Source of the DNA: Aeromonas sanarellii
GTDB lineage: Bacteria; Pseudomonadota; Gammaproteobacteria; Enterobacterales; Aeromonadaceae
DNA length: 64,000 bases
Reading direction: 5' to 3'
Assembly (NCBI RefSeq): GCF_000820085.1
Contig: NZ_CDBN01000053.1
Coordinates: forward strand, 62,001 to 126,000
The number at the start of each line of letters is the position of its first letter. Position 1 is the first letter of the stretch. The notes beneath the pieces are model-generated. The model was not told the origin of the DNA. It was given only the letters and a program-made list of their open reading frames with translations, and ran no database searches. Position numbers and translations under genes: made by a program. Positions 31,583 to 39,158 of this stretch are shown one piece after another.

Positions 31583-33475
31583 ATGTCCAAACAGATTATG
31601 GTGCCGGATATCGGTGCCGATGAAGTTGAAGTCACCGAGATCATGGTGGCCGTGGGTGACAAGGTCGAACTGGACCAGTCCCTGATCGCCGTGGAAGGTG
31701 ACAAGGCCTCCATGGAAGTCCCGGCCCCCGCCGCCGGTATTGTCAAAGAGATCCTGATCAAGGTGGGCGACAAGGTTGCCACCGGTTCCCAGATCATGGT
31801 CTTCGAAGCCGAGGGTGCTGCCGCACCGGCTCCGGCCCAGGCTGCTGCCCCGGTTGCTGCCGCGCCGGCCGCCGCTCCTGCCGCCGCCGCTCGCCAGGAC
31901 GTCAACGTGCCGGACATCGGTGGTGACGAAGTCGAAGTGACTGAAATCATGGTGGCCGTGGGCGACATGGTTGAAGCCGACCAGTCCATCATCGCCGTGG
32001 AAGGTGACAAGGCCTCCATGGAAGTGCCGGCACCGTTCGCCGGTCGCGTGGTCGAGATCAAGGTTGCCGCCGGCGCCAAGGTTTCTACCGGCTCCCTGGT
32101 GATGGTCTTCGAAGTGGCGGGCGCTGCCCCGGTCGCCGTTGCCGCGCCGGCTCCTGCTGCCGCCCCTGTGGCTGCCGCTGCTCCGGTTGCCGCCGGTGCC
32201 AAAGACGTCAAGGTGCCGGACATCGGCGGTGACGAAGTGGAAGTGACCGAGATCATGGTCGCCGTGGGTGACAAGGTTGAAGCCGACCAGTCCCTGATCA
32301 CCGTGGAAGGCGACAAGGCCTCCATGGAAGTGCCTGCGCCGTTCGCCGGTGTGGTCAAGGAGATCAAGGTGAAGGCGGGTGACAAGGTCTCCACCGGTTC
32401 CCTGATCATGGTGTTCGAAGTGGCGGGTGCCGCTCCGGCTGCCGTGGCTGCTCCGGCTCCTGCCGCAGCGCCTGTTGCTGCCGCTCCGGCTGCCGCCGCT
32501 CCTGCAACCGTTGCCCAGGCAGCTGCCTCCGACTTCGTCGCCAACGACGCCTACGTCCACGCCTCCCCGGCGGTACGCCGTCTGGCGCGCGAGTTCGGTG
32601 TCAACCTGGCCAAGGTGAAAGCCTCCGGTCGCAAGGGTCGCATCGTCAAAGAAGACGTACAGGCTTACGTGAAGGATGCGGTCAAGCGCGCCGAGTCCGC
32701 GCCTGCTGCCGGCACTGGCACTGGCAACGGCATGAGCGTCGTGGCCTGGCCGAAGGTTGATTTCAGCAAGTTCGGCCCGGTCGAAGAGCTGGAACTGACC
32801 CGTATCCAGAAGATCTCCGGTCCTGCCCTGCACCGCAACTGGGCCATGATCCCCCACGTCACCCAGTTCGACGAAGCCGATACCACGGATCTGGAAGCGT
32901 TCCGCAAAGAGCAGAACATCCTGGCCGAGAAGCAGAAGCTGGACGTGAAGATCACCCCGCTGGTGTTCATCCTGAAGGCGGCCGCCAAGGCCCTGGAAGC
33001 CCATCCGCGCTTCTGCAGCGCCCTGTCCGAAGACGGCAGCAAGCTGATCATGAAGAAGTACATCCACATCGGTGTGGCGGTAGATACCCCCAACGGCCTG
33101 GTGGTTCCGGTGGTTCGCGACGTCAACAAGAAGGGCATCCACGAGCTGTCCCGCGATCTGGCCGAGATCTCCAAGAAGGCCCGTGCCGGCAAGCTGACCG
33201 CTGCCGACATGCAGGGCGGTTGCTTCACCATCTCCAGCCTGGGTGGCATCGGCGGTACCAGCTTTACCCCGATCGTCAACGCGCCGGAAGTGGCCATCCT
33301 GGGCGTCTCCAAGTCCGAGATGAAGCCGAAGTGGAACGGTAAAGAGTTCGTGCCGCGTCTGATGCTGCCGCTGGCTCTGAGCTACGACCACCGCGTCATC
33401 GATGGCGCCGACGGTGCCCGCTTCATCACCACCCTGAGTGGTGTGTTGTCCGACATTCGTCGACTGGTCCTGTAA
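31583..33475 (+). CDS. aceF: Dihydrolipoyl acetyltransferase AceF (PDH E2), three lipoyl domains
   Basis: 630 aa E2 core. Three tandem lipoyl domains, each with G-D-K-A-S-M-E-V (first lipoyl lysine K41), joined by Ala/Pro-rich mobile linkers; then a peripheral-subunit-binding domain ([13 protein letters not shown] near 330) and the catalytic acetyltransferase domain ending with [10 protein letters not shown]. The repeats are very similar at DNA level, so domain number could vary by recombination. Forms the scaffold for AceE and Lpd. Confidence 0.97.
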   Translation: MSKQIMVPDIGADEVEVTEIMVAVGDKVELDQSLIAVEGDKASMEVPAPAAGIVKEILIKVGDKVATGSQIMVFEAEGAAAPAPAQAAAPVAAAPAAAPAAAARQDVNVPDIGGDEVEVTEIMVAVGDMVEADQSIIAVEGDKASMEVPAPFAGRVVEIKVAAGAKVSTGSLVMVFEVAGAAPVAVAAPAPAAAPVAAAAPVAAGAKDVKVPDIGGDEVEVTEIMVAVGDKVEADQSLITVEGDKASMEVPAPFAGVVKEIKVKAGDKVSTGSLIMVFEVAGAAPAAVAAPAPAAAPVAAAPAAAAPATVAQAAASDFVANDAYVHASPAVRRLAREFGVNLAKVKASGRKGRIVKEDVQAYVKDAVKRAESAPAAGTGTGNGMSVVAWPKVDFSKFGPVEELELTRIQKISGPALHRNWAMIPHVTQFDEADTTDLEAFRKEQNILAEKQKLDVKITPLVFILKAAAKALEAHPRFCSALSEDGSKLIMKKYIHIGVAVDTPNGLVVPVVRDVNKKGIHELSRDLAEISKKARAGKLTAADMQGGCFTISSLGGIGGTSFTPIVNAPEVAILGVSKSEMKPKWNGKEFVPRLMLPLALSYDHRVIDGADGARFITTLSGVLSDIRRLVL

Positions 33476-33480
33476 GTGAG

Positions 33481-33507
33481 AGGGCGGGCCCAGAGCCCGC
33501 CCTTTTT
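33481..33507 (+). terminator. Intrinsic terminator after aceF
   Basis: 9-bp perfect stem AGGGCGGGC / GCCCGCCCT (33481-33489 and 33495-33503) followed by TTTTT. It would separate aceEF transcripts from lpd, which therefore probably has its own promoter in 33508-33620; I could not pick that promoter with confidence. Confidence 0.85.
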
Positions 33508-33623
33508 GCTTCTCATTTCGTTAACAGGATTGTAAACTTGCCCCGTTTTTTTCACGGCTGCAGCCGCCTTGCTTGGCATAAGACTGTGCTGTCCGGGGAT
33601 ATAAGAACGACAAAGAGGTCATG

Positions 33624-35051
33624 ATGAGTAAAGAAATCAAAACCCAGGTCGTAGTACTGGGTGCTGGCCCTGCCGGTTATTCCGCTGCCTTCCGTGCGGC
33701 TGACTTGGGTCTGGATACCATTATCGTCGAGCGTTACTCCACCCTGGGTGGCGTCTGCCTGAACGTGGGTTGCATCCCGTCCAAGGCGCTGCTGCACGTC
33801 GCCAAAGTCATTGAAGAAGCCAAGGCGCTGGCCGAGCACGGCATCGTCTTCGGTGCCCCGCAGACCGACATCGACAAGGTGCGTTTGTGGAAAGAGAAGG
33901 TCATCAACCAGCTGACCGGCGGTCTGGCCGGCATGGCCAAGATGCGTAAAGTCCAGGTCGTGAACGGCTTCGGCAAGTTCACCGGCCCGAACACGCTGGA
34001 AGTGGAAGGCGCCGACGGCAAGACCACAGTCACCTTCGACAACGCCATCATCGCCGCCGGTTCCCGTCCGGTGAAGCTGCCGTTCATCCCCCATGACGAC
34101 CCCCGCGTATGGGACTCTACCGATGCGCTGGAACTGACGACCGTACCTGGCAAGCTGCTGGTCATCGGTGGCGGCATCATCGGTCTGGAGATGGGTACAG
34201 TGTACTCCTCCCTGGGTTCCGAGATCGACGTGGTGGAATTTGCCGACCAGCTGGTACCGGCTGCCGACAAAGACATCGTCAAGATCTACACCAAGCGCGT
34301 TGCCAAGAAATTCAACATCATGCTGGAGACCAAGGTCACCGCCGTTGAAGCCCGTGAAGACGGCCTGTACGTCTCCTACGAAGGCAAGCACGCCCCGGCC
34401 GAGCCGGTTCGCTACGACAACGTGCTGGTCGCCGTTGGCCGCGTGCCGAACGGCAAGATGCTGGATGCCGAGAAGGCCGGCGTTGCCGTCAACGAGCGCG
34501 GTTTCATCGAGGTGGACAAGCAGCTGCGTACCAACGTGGCCCACATCCACGCCATCGGCGACATCGTCGGTCAGCCCATGCTGGCCCACAAGGGTGTTCA
34601 TGAAGGCCACGTCGCGGCCGAAGTCATCGCCGGCAAGAAGCACTACTTCGACCCGAAAGTGATCCCGTCCATCGCCTATACCGAGCCGGAGATGGCTTGG
34701 GTTGGTCTGACCGAGAAGGAAGCCAAGCAACAGGGCCTGAACTTCGAAGTCGCCACCTTCCCGTGGGCTGCTTCCGGTCGCGCCATCGCCTCCGACTGCG
34801 CCGATGGCATGACCAAGCTGATCTTCGACAAGGAGAGCGGCCGCGTCATCGGTGGTGCCATCGTGGGTACCAACGGCGGTGAGCTGCTGGGTGAAATCGG
34901 TCTGGCCATCGAGATGGGGGCAGACGCCGAAGACATCGCGCTGACCATCCACGCTCACCCGACTCTGCACGAGTCCGTGGGCCTGGCTGCCGAAGTGTTC
35001 GAAGGCTCCATCACCGACCTGCCGAACGCCAAGGCCAAGAAGAAGAAATAA
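33624..35051 (+). CDS. lpd: Dihydrolipoyl dehydrogenase Lpd (E3)
   Basis: 475 aa FAD flavoprotein that reoxidises lipoyl groups of pyruvate and 2-oxoglutarate dehydrogenases. N-terminal FAD fold V-L-G-A-G-P-A-G-Y-S-A; redox disulfide in C-L-N-V-G-C; NAD fold I-G-G-G-I-I-G-L-E-M-G; C-terminal H-A-H-P-T-L-H-E active-site His. Adjacent ATGs at 33621 and 33624; AGAGG at 33614-33618 fits 33624 better (5 nt), matching the E. coli N-terminus. Confidence 0.97.
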   Translation: MSKEIKTQVVVLGAGPAGYSAAFRAADLGLDTIIVERYSTLGGVCLNVGCIPSKALLHVAKVIEEAKALAEHGIVFGAPQTDIDKVRLWKEKVINQLTGGLAGMAKMRKVQVVNGFGKFTGPNTLEVEGADGKTTVTFDNAIIAAGSRPVKLPFIPHDDPRVWDSTDALELTTVPGKLLVIGGGIIGLEMGTVYSSLGSEIDVVEFADQLVPAADKDIVKIYTKRVAKKFNIMLETKVTAVEAREDGLYVSYEGKHAPAEPVRYDNVLVAVGRVPNGKMLDAEKAGVAVNERGFIEVDKQLRTNVAHIHAIGDIVGQPMLAHKGVHEGHVAAEVIAGKKHYFDPKVIPSIAYTEPEMAWVGLTEKEAKQQGLNFEVATFPWAASGRAIASDCADGMTKLIFDKESGRVIGGAIVGTNGGELLGEIGLAIEMGADAEDIALTIHAHPTLHESVGLAAEVFEGSITDLPNAKAKKKK

Positions 35052-35071
35052 GTCCCTTCTTCCCACCCATG

Positions 35072-35100
35072 AAAAGCCGCTCCCAGGAGCGGCTTTTTTT
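35072..35100 (+). terminator. Intrinsic terminator after lpd
   Basis: 12-bp stem AAAAGCCGCTCC / GGAGCGGCTTTT with a 2-nt CA centre (loop effectively 4 nt), followed by a T-tract. Confidence 0.9.
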
Positions 35101-35141
35101 GTTTTTTGACGATGAAAGAGATTTGTTCGAGGCTGTTTGCT

Positions 35142-36134
35142 ATGCTGGGAACAATCCTGTTCACCGCCCTTCCTGCCATGCAAGCACCCCCTATTTCCGA
35201 ATACGAACAGCAGCGCCTCGATGGCCTTCGCCGCCTCGCCATCCTGGATACCACGGCGGAGGAGCGCTTCGACCGCATCACCCGGATGGCGCGCAACATG
35301 TTCGAGGTGCCCATCTCCCTCATCTCCCTGGTGGATGAGGAGCGGCAGTGGTTCAAGTCACGCTGCGGTCTGGATGCGCAAGAGACCCCGCGGGACATCT
35401 CCTTCTGCGGTCACGCCATCCTCGGCGAGGGGATCTTCGTGGTGGAGGATGCGACCCGGGATCCGCGCTTCGCCGACAATCCGCTGGTGCTGGGGGCTCC
35501 CCATATCCGTTTCTATGCCGGCTGCCCCCTGCATATCGCCGGGGGTTACAAGGTGGGTACCCTCTGCCTCATCGACCACAAGCCGCGCCATCTGGATGAA
35601 CGTCAGCAGTCCCTGTTGACGGATCTGGCGGGCATGGTGGAGCACGAGCTGGCCGCCATCCAGTTGGCGATCCTGGACGAGCTGACCGGCATCACCAATC
35701 GCCGCGGCTTCGTCATGCTGGGACAGAAGTGCCTGCAACTCTCCCATCGGCAGGGACGGGAGGCGAGCCTGCTGTTCCTCGATCTCAACCGCTTCAAGGA
35801 GATCAACGACAGCCTTGGCCACGAGGTGGGGGACGATGCCCTGCGCCAGATGGCGCGCTTGCTGTGCAAGGTGTTTCGCAATGCCGACATCTTCGCCCGC
35901 CTGGGGGGCGATGAGTTCGTTGTGTTGCTGCCGGGCATAGGACCCGGGCTGGTGCCACGGGTACTTGCCCGTTTCGACGAGGCGTTGGCGCGATTCAACC
36001 TGGAGGCGGGAAAACCCTATCGGCTGGCCTGTTCCACCGGGGTCGCGCATTATGATCCGGCCATGCCCCCCGAGCTGGAACTCCTCTTGATGCAGGCCGA
36101 CCGGCAGATGTACGACCACAAGAGAGGGCGTTAG
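35142..36134 (+). CDS. GAF-GGDEF diguanylate cyclase
   Basis: 330 aa from ATG 35142. GAF sensor (about residues 25-165, with D-I-S-F-C-G-H-A-I and G-C-P-L-H near the ligand pocket), then a GGDEF domain with intact L-G-G-D-E-F active site and an R-N-A-D inhibitory I-site five residues before it, so feedback by c-di-GMP is expected. The start is uncertain: 35142 has GAGG 9 nt upstream, 35112 has no ribosome site and 35178 (M-Q-A-P-P-I-S) would suit the family's usual N-terminus. Its stop overlaps that of the convergent lipoprotein gene. Confidence 0.88.
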   Translation: MLGTILFTALPAMQAPPISEYEQQRLDGLRRLAILDTTAEERFDRITRMARNMFEVPISLISLVDEERQWFKSRCGLDAQETPRDISFCGHAILGEGIFVVEDATRDPRFADNPLVLGAPHIRFYAGCPLHIAGGYKVGTLCLIDHKPRHLDERQQSLLTDLAGMVEHELAAIQLAILDELTGITNRRGFVMLGQKCLQLSHRQGREASLLFLDLNRFKEINDSLGHEVGDDALRQMARLLCKVFRNADIFARLGGDEFVVLLPGIGPGLVPRVLARFDEALARFNLEAGKPYRLACSTGVAHYDPAMPPELELLLMQADRQMYDHKRGR

Positions 36135-36391
36135 CAGCGCCCCTTCTTGGCCTGCCCGGGCGGGCAGAAGGTGCGATAGCCGCCATGGTGGTGGTCATAG
36201 TAGTCACGGCGGTAATACCCATCACGGTAATAATGATCATCGTAATGGCGATAGTAATGACGATGGTAGCCGTCAGTGACCCGGATATGGGCGTCATCCA
36301 CGCTGAAGTCTGCGCCGTGTACCCGTACCGGGCCGCTGGCACAACCGCTGAGCAAGATGCCAAGCAGTACCATCAGAATCCGCTTGTCCAT
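36131..36391 (-). CDS. Small His/Tyr-rich lipoprotein with C-P-P-G-Q-A-K-K-G-R-C tail
   Basis: 86 aa. Signal peptide with lipobox L-S-G-C (Cys about 17), a short V-D-D-A-H-I-R-V-T-D-G segment, then a stretch crowded with H, Y, R and D (about residues 43-70), and a C-terminal tail with two cysteines. It is a paralogue of the 60-aa lipoprotein encoded at 36653-36835: the lipobox region, the I-R-V-x-D-G segment and the last 12 residues match. Asp at +2 is not present, so outer-membrane sorting is likely. Function unknown; the His-rich region may bind metal (inference). Confidence 0.75.
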   Translation of the reverse strand: MDKRILMVLLGILLSGCASGPVRVHGADFSVDDAHIRVTDGYHRHYYRHYDDHYYRDGYYRRDYYDHHHGGYRTFCPPGQAKKGRC

Positions 36392-36652
36392 AACAACCTC
36401 CTAGGGTTTCCCTGATTATGCTGCCCTTTGCCAAGAACACAGGGAGGCATTGCGGGTGCTGCGTCATGACTTGCCGCTGGCATGACGGGCCGAATGGGGC
36501 GGCCGTCGGTGGGGGGAGCATGCAGAGGGGTTGCCAGCACGGGAAGCCGCCTGTGCTGGCGCGGTCGTGGAACCGTGCACCTGAGTTGCCGTCCGAGACG
36601 AGGGCGTCGTTTCTGCGGTCTTACGAGTTCCAGCCGGGTGTAAAAAAGGGCG

Positions 36653-36835
36653 CTAGCAGCGCCCCTTCTTGGCCTGCCCCGGCGGGCAGAAGGTACCGTA
36701 ACCCCCTCGATCCCCGTCGCTGACCCGGATCCTGGCATCCCCCACGCTCACATCGGCGCTGTGCACCCGCGTCGGGCCGCTGCTGCAGGCGCTGAGCAAG
36801 CCCGCCAGCAATGTGATCACAACCAGTTTACTCAT
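36653..36835 (-). CDS. Small lipoprotein, sibling of the 36131-36391 gene
   Basis: 60 aa. Lipobox L-S-A-C followed by S-S-G-P-T-R-V-H-S-A-D-V-S-V-G-D-A-R-I, then I-R-V-S-D-G and the same T-F-C-P-P-G-Q-A-K-K-G-R-C ending as the neighbour, but without the His/Tyr-rich insert. The two genes are 261 nt apart on the same strand and their final ~40 bases are nearly identical, indicating a tandem duplication. Between them (36392-36652) I see only the presumed upstream region of the first gene, with no other gene. Confidence 0.7.
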   Translation of the reverse strand: MSKLVVITLLAGLLSACSSGPTRVHSADVSVGDARIRVSDGDRGGYGTFCPPGQAKKGRC

Positions 36836-36976
36836 GATACCTCCCGTTATTTCCCTCTATTATGACGCAGCTTGGCATGAGGAAGCTTGAGGGGGCGGGC
36901 GGACCTGCGTCACGGCCTGCCGTAGTGCAATCAGGGCGCGTCACGGCACGCCCTGTTTGCAGGTGGAAGGGGTGGC

Positions 36977-38887
36977 TCATAGCCGGAAGTTGCCGACCAG
37001 CTTGTCGAGCTCGCCGGAGAGCTGCTGCAGGCTGCGGCTGGACTCGGTGAGCTGGTGGGCGATGTCGGCCGTCTCCATGGTGAGCTGGTTGATGTCCTCC
37101 ACATTGCGGTTGATCTCGCCCACCACGCTGGACTGCTCCTCGGTGGCGGTGGCGACCTGGATGTTCATGTCGCTGATCTGGGTGATGTGGCCGGTGATCT
37201 GGTCGAGGGCACCGTTGGCCTCGTCGGCCTGGGCCACCACCAGCTGGCTCTGGTTGCGGCCCTGTGCCATGGCGCTGACCGCGCGGGCGCTCTGCTCCTG
37301 GAGGCTGTTGATCATCACCTGGATCTCGGCGGTGGAGGCGGCGGAGCGGCTGGCGAGGCTGCGCACCTCGTCGGCCACCACGGCGAAGCCGCGGCCCTGC
37401 TCGCCGGCGCGGGCGGCCTCGATGGCGGCGTTGAGGGCCAGCAGGTTGGTCTGCTCGGAGATGCTGCGGATGGTGTCGAGGATGCTGCCGATGGAGTCGG
37501 TCTGGCTGGCCAGGGACTCGATGACCCCGGCGACCTGTTCGATCTCGCCGGAGAGGCCGACGATGCCATGGCGGGCCTGGGCCACCACCTGGGCTCCCGC
37601 ATCGGCCTGCTCGTTGGCCTGTTTGGCGACGTCGGCGGCGAGCGACGCGTTGCCGGCGATCTCGCTCACTGTGGCCCCCATCTCGTGGATGGCGGTGGCG
37701 ACCTGGACGGTGCGATCCCGCTGGGCGGTGCAGTTGTGCTGGGTGAGCTGGGCCTTGGCGGCCACCTCGTTGGCGGTGGCGGCGAGCTGGCGGGAGTTGC
37801 TTGCCACCTGCTCGATGGAGCCGTGGATCTTGGTGACGAAGTTGTTGAAGCCGGTGGCCACCTGGGCCAGCTCGTCACGGCCATCGACCCTGAGGCGCTG
37901 GGTCAGATCGCCGTCACCGCTGCCGAGTTCCCGGAACAGACGGGCCAGCTCGTTGAGCGGGCGGCTGACCGAACCGGCCAGCAGCACGCCGAGCAGCCCC
38001 ATGCCGACGGCGATGGCCAGGCTGACCAGCAGGATGTGCAGCCGAGCCCGATCCAGTTCCGCATAGATCTCGGCCTCAGGCACCTGGGCCACCAGATACC
38101 AGTCGAGCAGGGGGATATAGCTGGTGGCCAGGATCACCGGCTGGCCGTCGATCTCGGCACGGGTGGCGGCGAACGGCTGCTTGTTGAGCAGGTTGGTGCT
38201 GCTGCCGCTGGCCAGCTGGGTCAGGTTGTCCCGATCGATGCGGGCGGCGTCGGGGTGCAGCTTCACCCGGCCGCTGCCATCCGTCATGAAGACGAAGCCG
38301 CTGTCGCCGATGCGGAAGTCGGCCAGCATGCTGACCATGCTGTCGAGGGACTTGGCGAGGCCGGCGAGGCCGCGGCCGTCGAGCTGCTGGAAGTTGACGA
38401 ACAGCTTCACCTCGCCGTTGGTCTCGCGAAAGATGCTGAGCATCAGCTCCTGGCGGCTCTTGGTGTAGTCGTAGAACCAGCCGTCCTGGTCGTGGTTCAG
38501 GATGCGCAGGAAGCCGTCCTGGTTGTAGTAGGCGGCACTCTGCCGATCGGCGAAGGAGGCGGTGACCAGGCCGTACTGGGCCGTCATGTCCTTGAGCTGA
38601 TCGATGAGGATGGACTCCTGCTCCTTGGGCATGCCACGGGCGACCCAGTCCAGCACGAAGCGATCGTTGGCCAGCTGTCTGGCGGCGCCGGCGACCGAGG
38701 TGAGATCCTTCTCGATCTCCTTGCCGATGCGCTGGGTCAGGTTCGGCAGCTCCTGCTCGAACATGCGGGTCTCGATCAGCTGCTGGGCCGAGCGCTGGCT
38801 GAAATAACCCACCAGCAGGCAGGAGAGCGCCACGGCCAGGATGACGGTGGCCAGAATTTTCTGTTTGAGTGTCAGGTTTGCGAACAT
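36977..38887 (-). CDS. Methyl-accepting chemotaxis protein (Cache-HAMP-MCP)
   Basis: 636 aa. Membrane segment at about residues 10-30, a periplasmic Cache-type sensor (about 35-275, with [13 protein letters not shown]), second membrane segment near 285-310, HAMP, and a cytoplasmic MCP signalling domain whose hairpin tip carries [19 protein letters not shown] and F-A-V-V-A-D-E-V-R. Ligand not predictable. The upstream sequence has a sigma-28-like promoter, consistent with co-regulation with flagella. Confidence 0.93.
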   Translation of the reverse strand: MFANLTLKQKILATVILAVALSCLLVGYFSQRSAQQLIETRMFEQELPNLTQRIGKEIEKDLTSVAGAARQLANDRFVLDWVARGMPKEQESILIDQLKDMTAQYGLVTASFADRQSAAYYNQDGFLRILNHDQDGWFYDYTKSRQELMLSIFRETNGEVKLFVNFQQLDGRGLAGLAKSLDSMVSMLADFRIGDSGFVFMTDGSGRVKLHPDAARIDRDNLTQLASGSSTNLLNKQPFAATRAEIDGQPVILATSYIPLLDWYLVAQVPEAEIYAELDRARLHILLVSLAIAVGMGLLGVLLAGSVSRPLNELARLFRELGSGDGDLTQRLRVDGRDELAQVATGFNNFVTKIHGSIEQVASNSRQLAATANEVAAKAQLTQHNCTAQRDRTVQVATAIHEMGATVSEIAGNASLAADVAKQANEQADAGAQVVAQARHGIVGLSGEIEQVAGVIESLASQTDSIGSILDTIRSISEQTNLLALNAAIEAARAGEQGRGFAVVADEVRSLASRSAASTAEIQVMINSLQEQSARAVSAMAQGRNQSQLVVAQADEANGALDQITGHITQISDMNIQVATATEEQSSVVGEINRNVEDINQLTMETADIAHQLTESSRSLQQLSGELDKLVGNFRL

Positions 38888-38926
38888 GGGCGTGACTCGG
38901 GTGTGGACCTGGAATTTGAACTCATA

Positions 38927-38954
38927 TTAGCGGCCGAACGGGCGCTTTCTTGAG
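38927..38954 (-). promoter_or_regulatory. Sigma-28 (FliA)-type promoter of the chemoreceptor gene
   Basis: Read on the minus strand: CTCAAGAAA (38954-38946), 11-nt spacer, GCCGCTAA (38934-38927). Sigma-28 consensus is TCAAG/TAAAG-type -35, N11 after the octamer, GCCGATAA; the -10 octamer matches 7 of 8. It lies 39 nt before the chemoreceptor start. Confidence 0.65.
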
Positions 38955-39073
38955 CGGGTGGGGCGTTTATTGCCGATTAACGTTTGCGCTCACATCAGGC
39001 CAGGACTGGATTGGCGCCGTTTTATCCCCGCATTGGCCGTCACCGCCCCGGGGCATCTCGTCAGCACCCCGGG

Positions 39074-39101
39074 TTGCGGTTAAAGTGCTTCCACTTATAG
39101 T
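39074..39101 (+). promoter_or_regulatory. Probable sigma-70 promoter of the patatin-like gene
   Basis: TTGCGG (39074-39079), 16-nt spacer, TATAGT (39096-39101), about 50 nt before the start codon of the patatin/beta-barrel gene. Confidence 0.5.
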
Positions 39102-39158
39102 AGGCAGCACCTGGTCGGCAGACCGGCCTCGACTCTTACCGGATCAATGGACACTCAT

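Noticed and set aside
28715..33391. A very long open frame on the minus strand opposite aceE-aceF
   Set aside because: It is antisense to two well-recognised genes, its product is rich in H/D/G low-complexity runs typical of high-GC shadow frames, and it has no family features.
33508..33620. Separate lpd promoter or ArcA site
   Set aside because: A promoter is expected because a terminator follows aceF, but no pair of hexamers with acceptable spacing was convincing.
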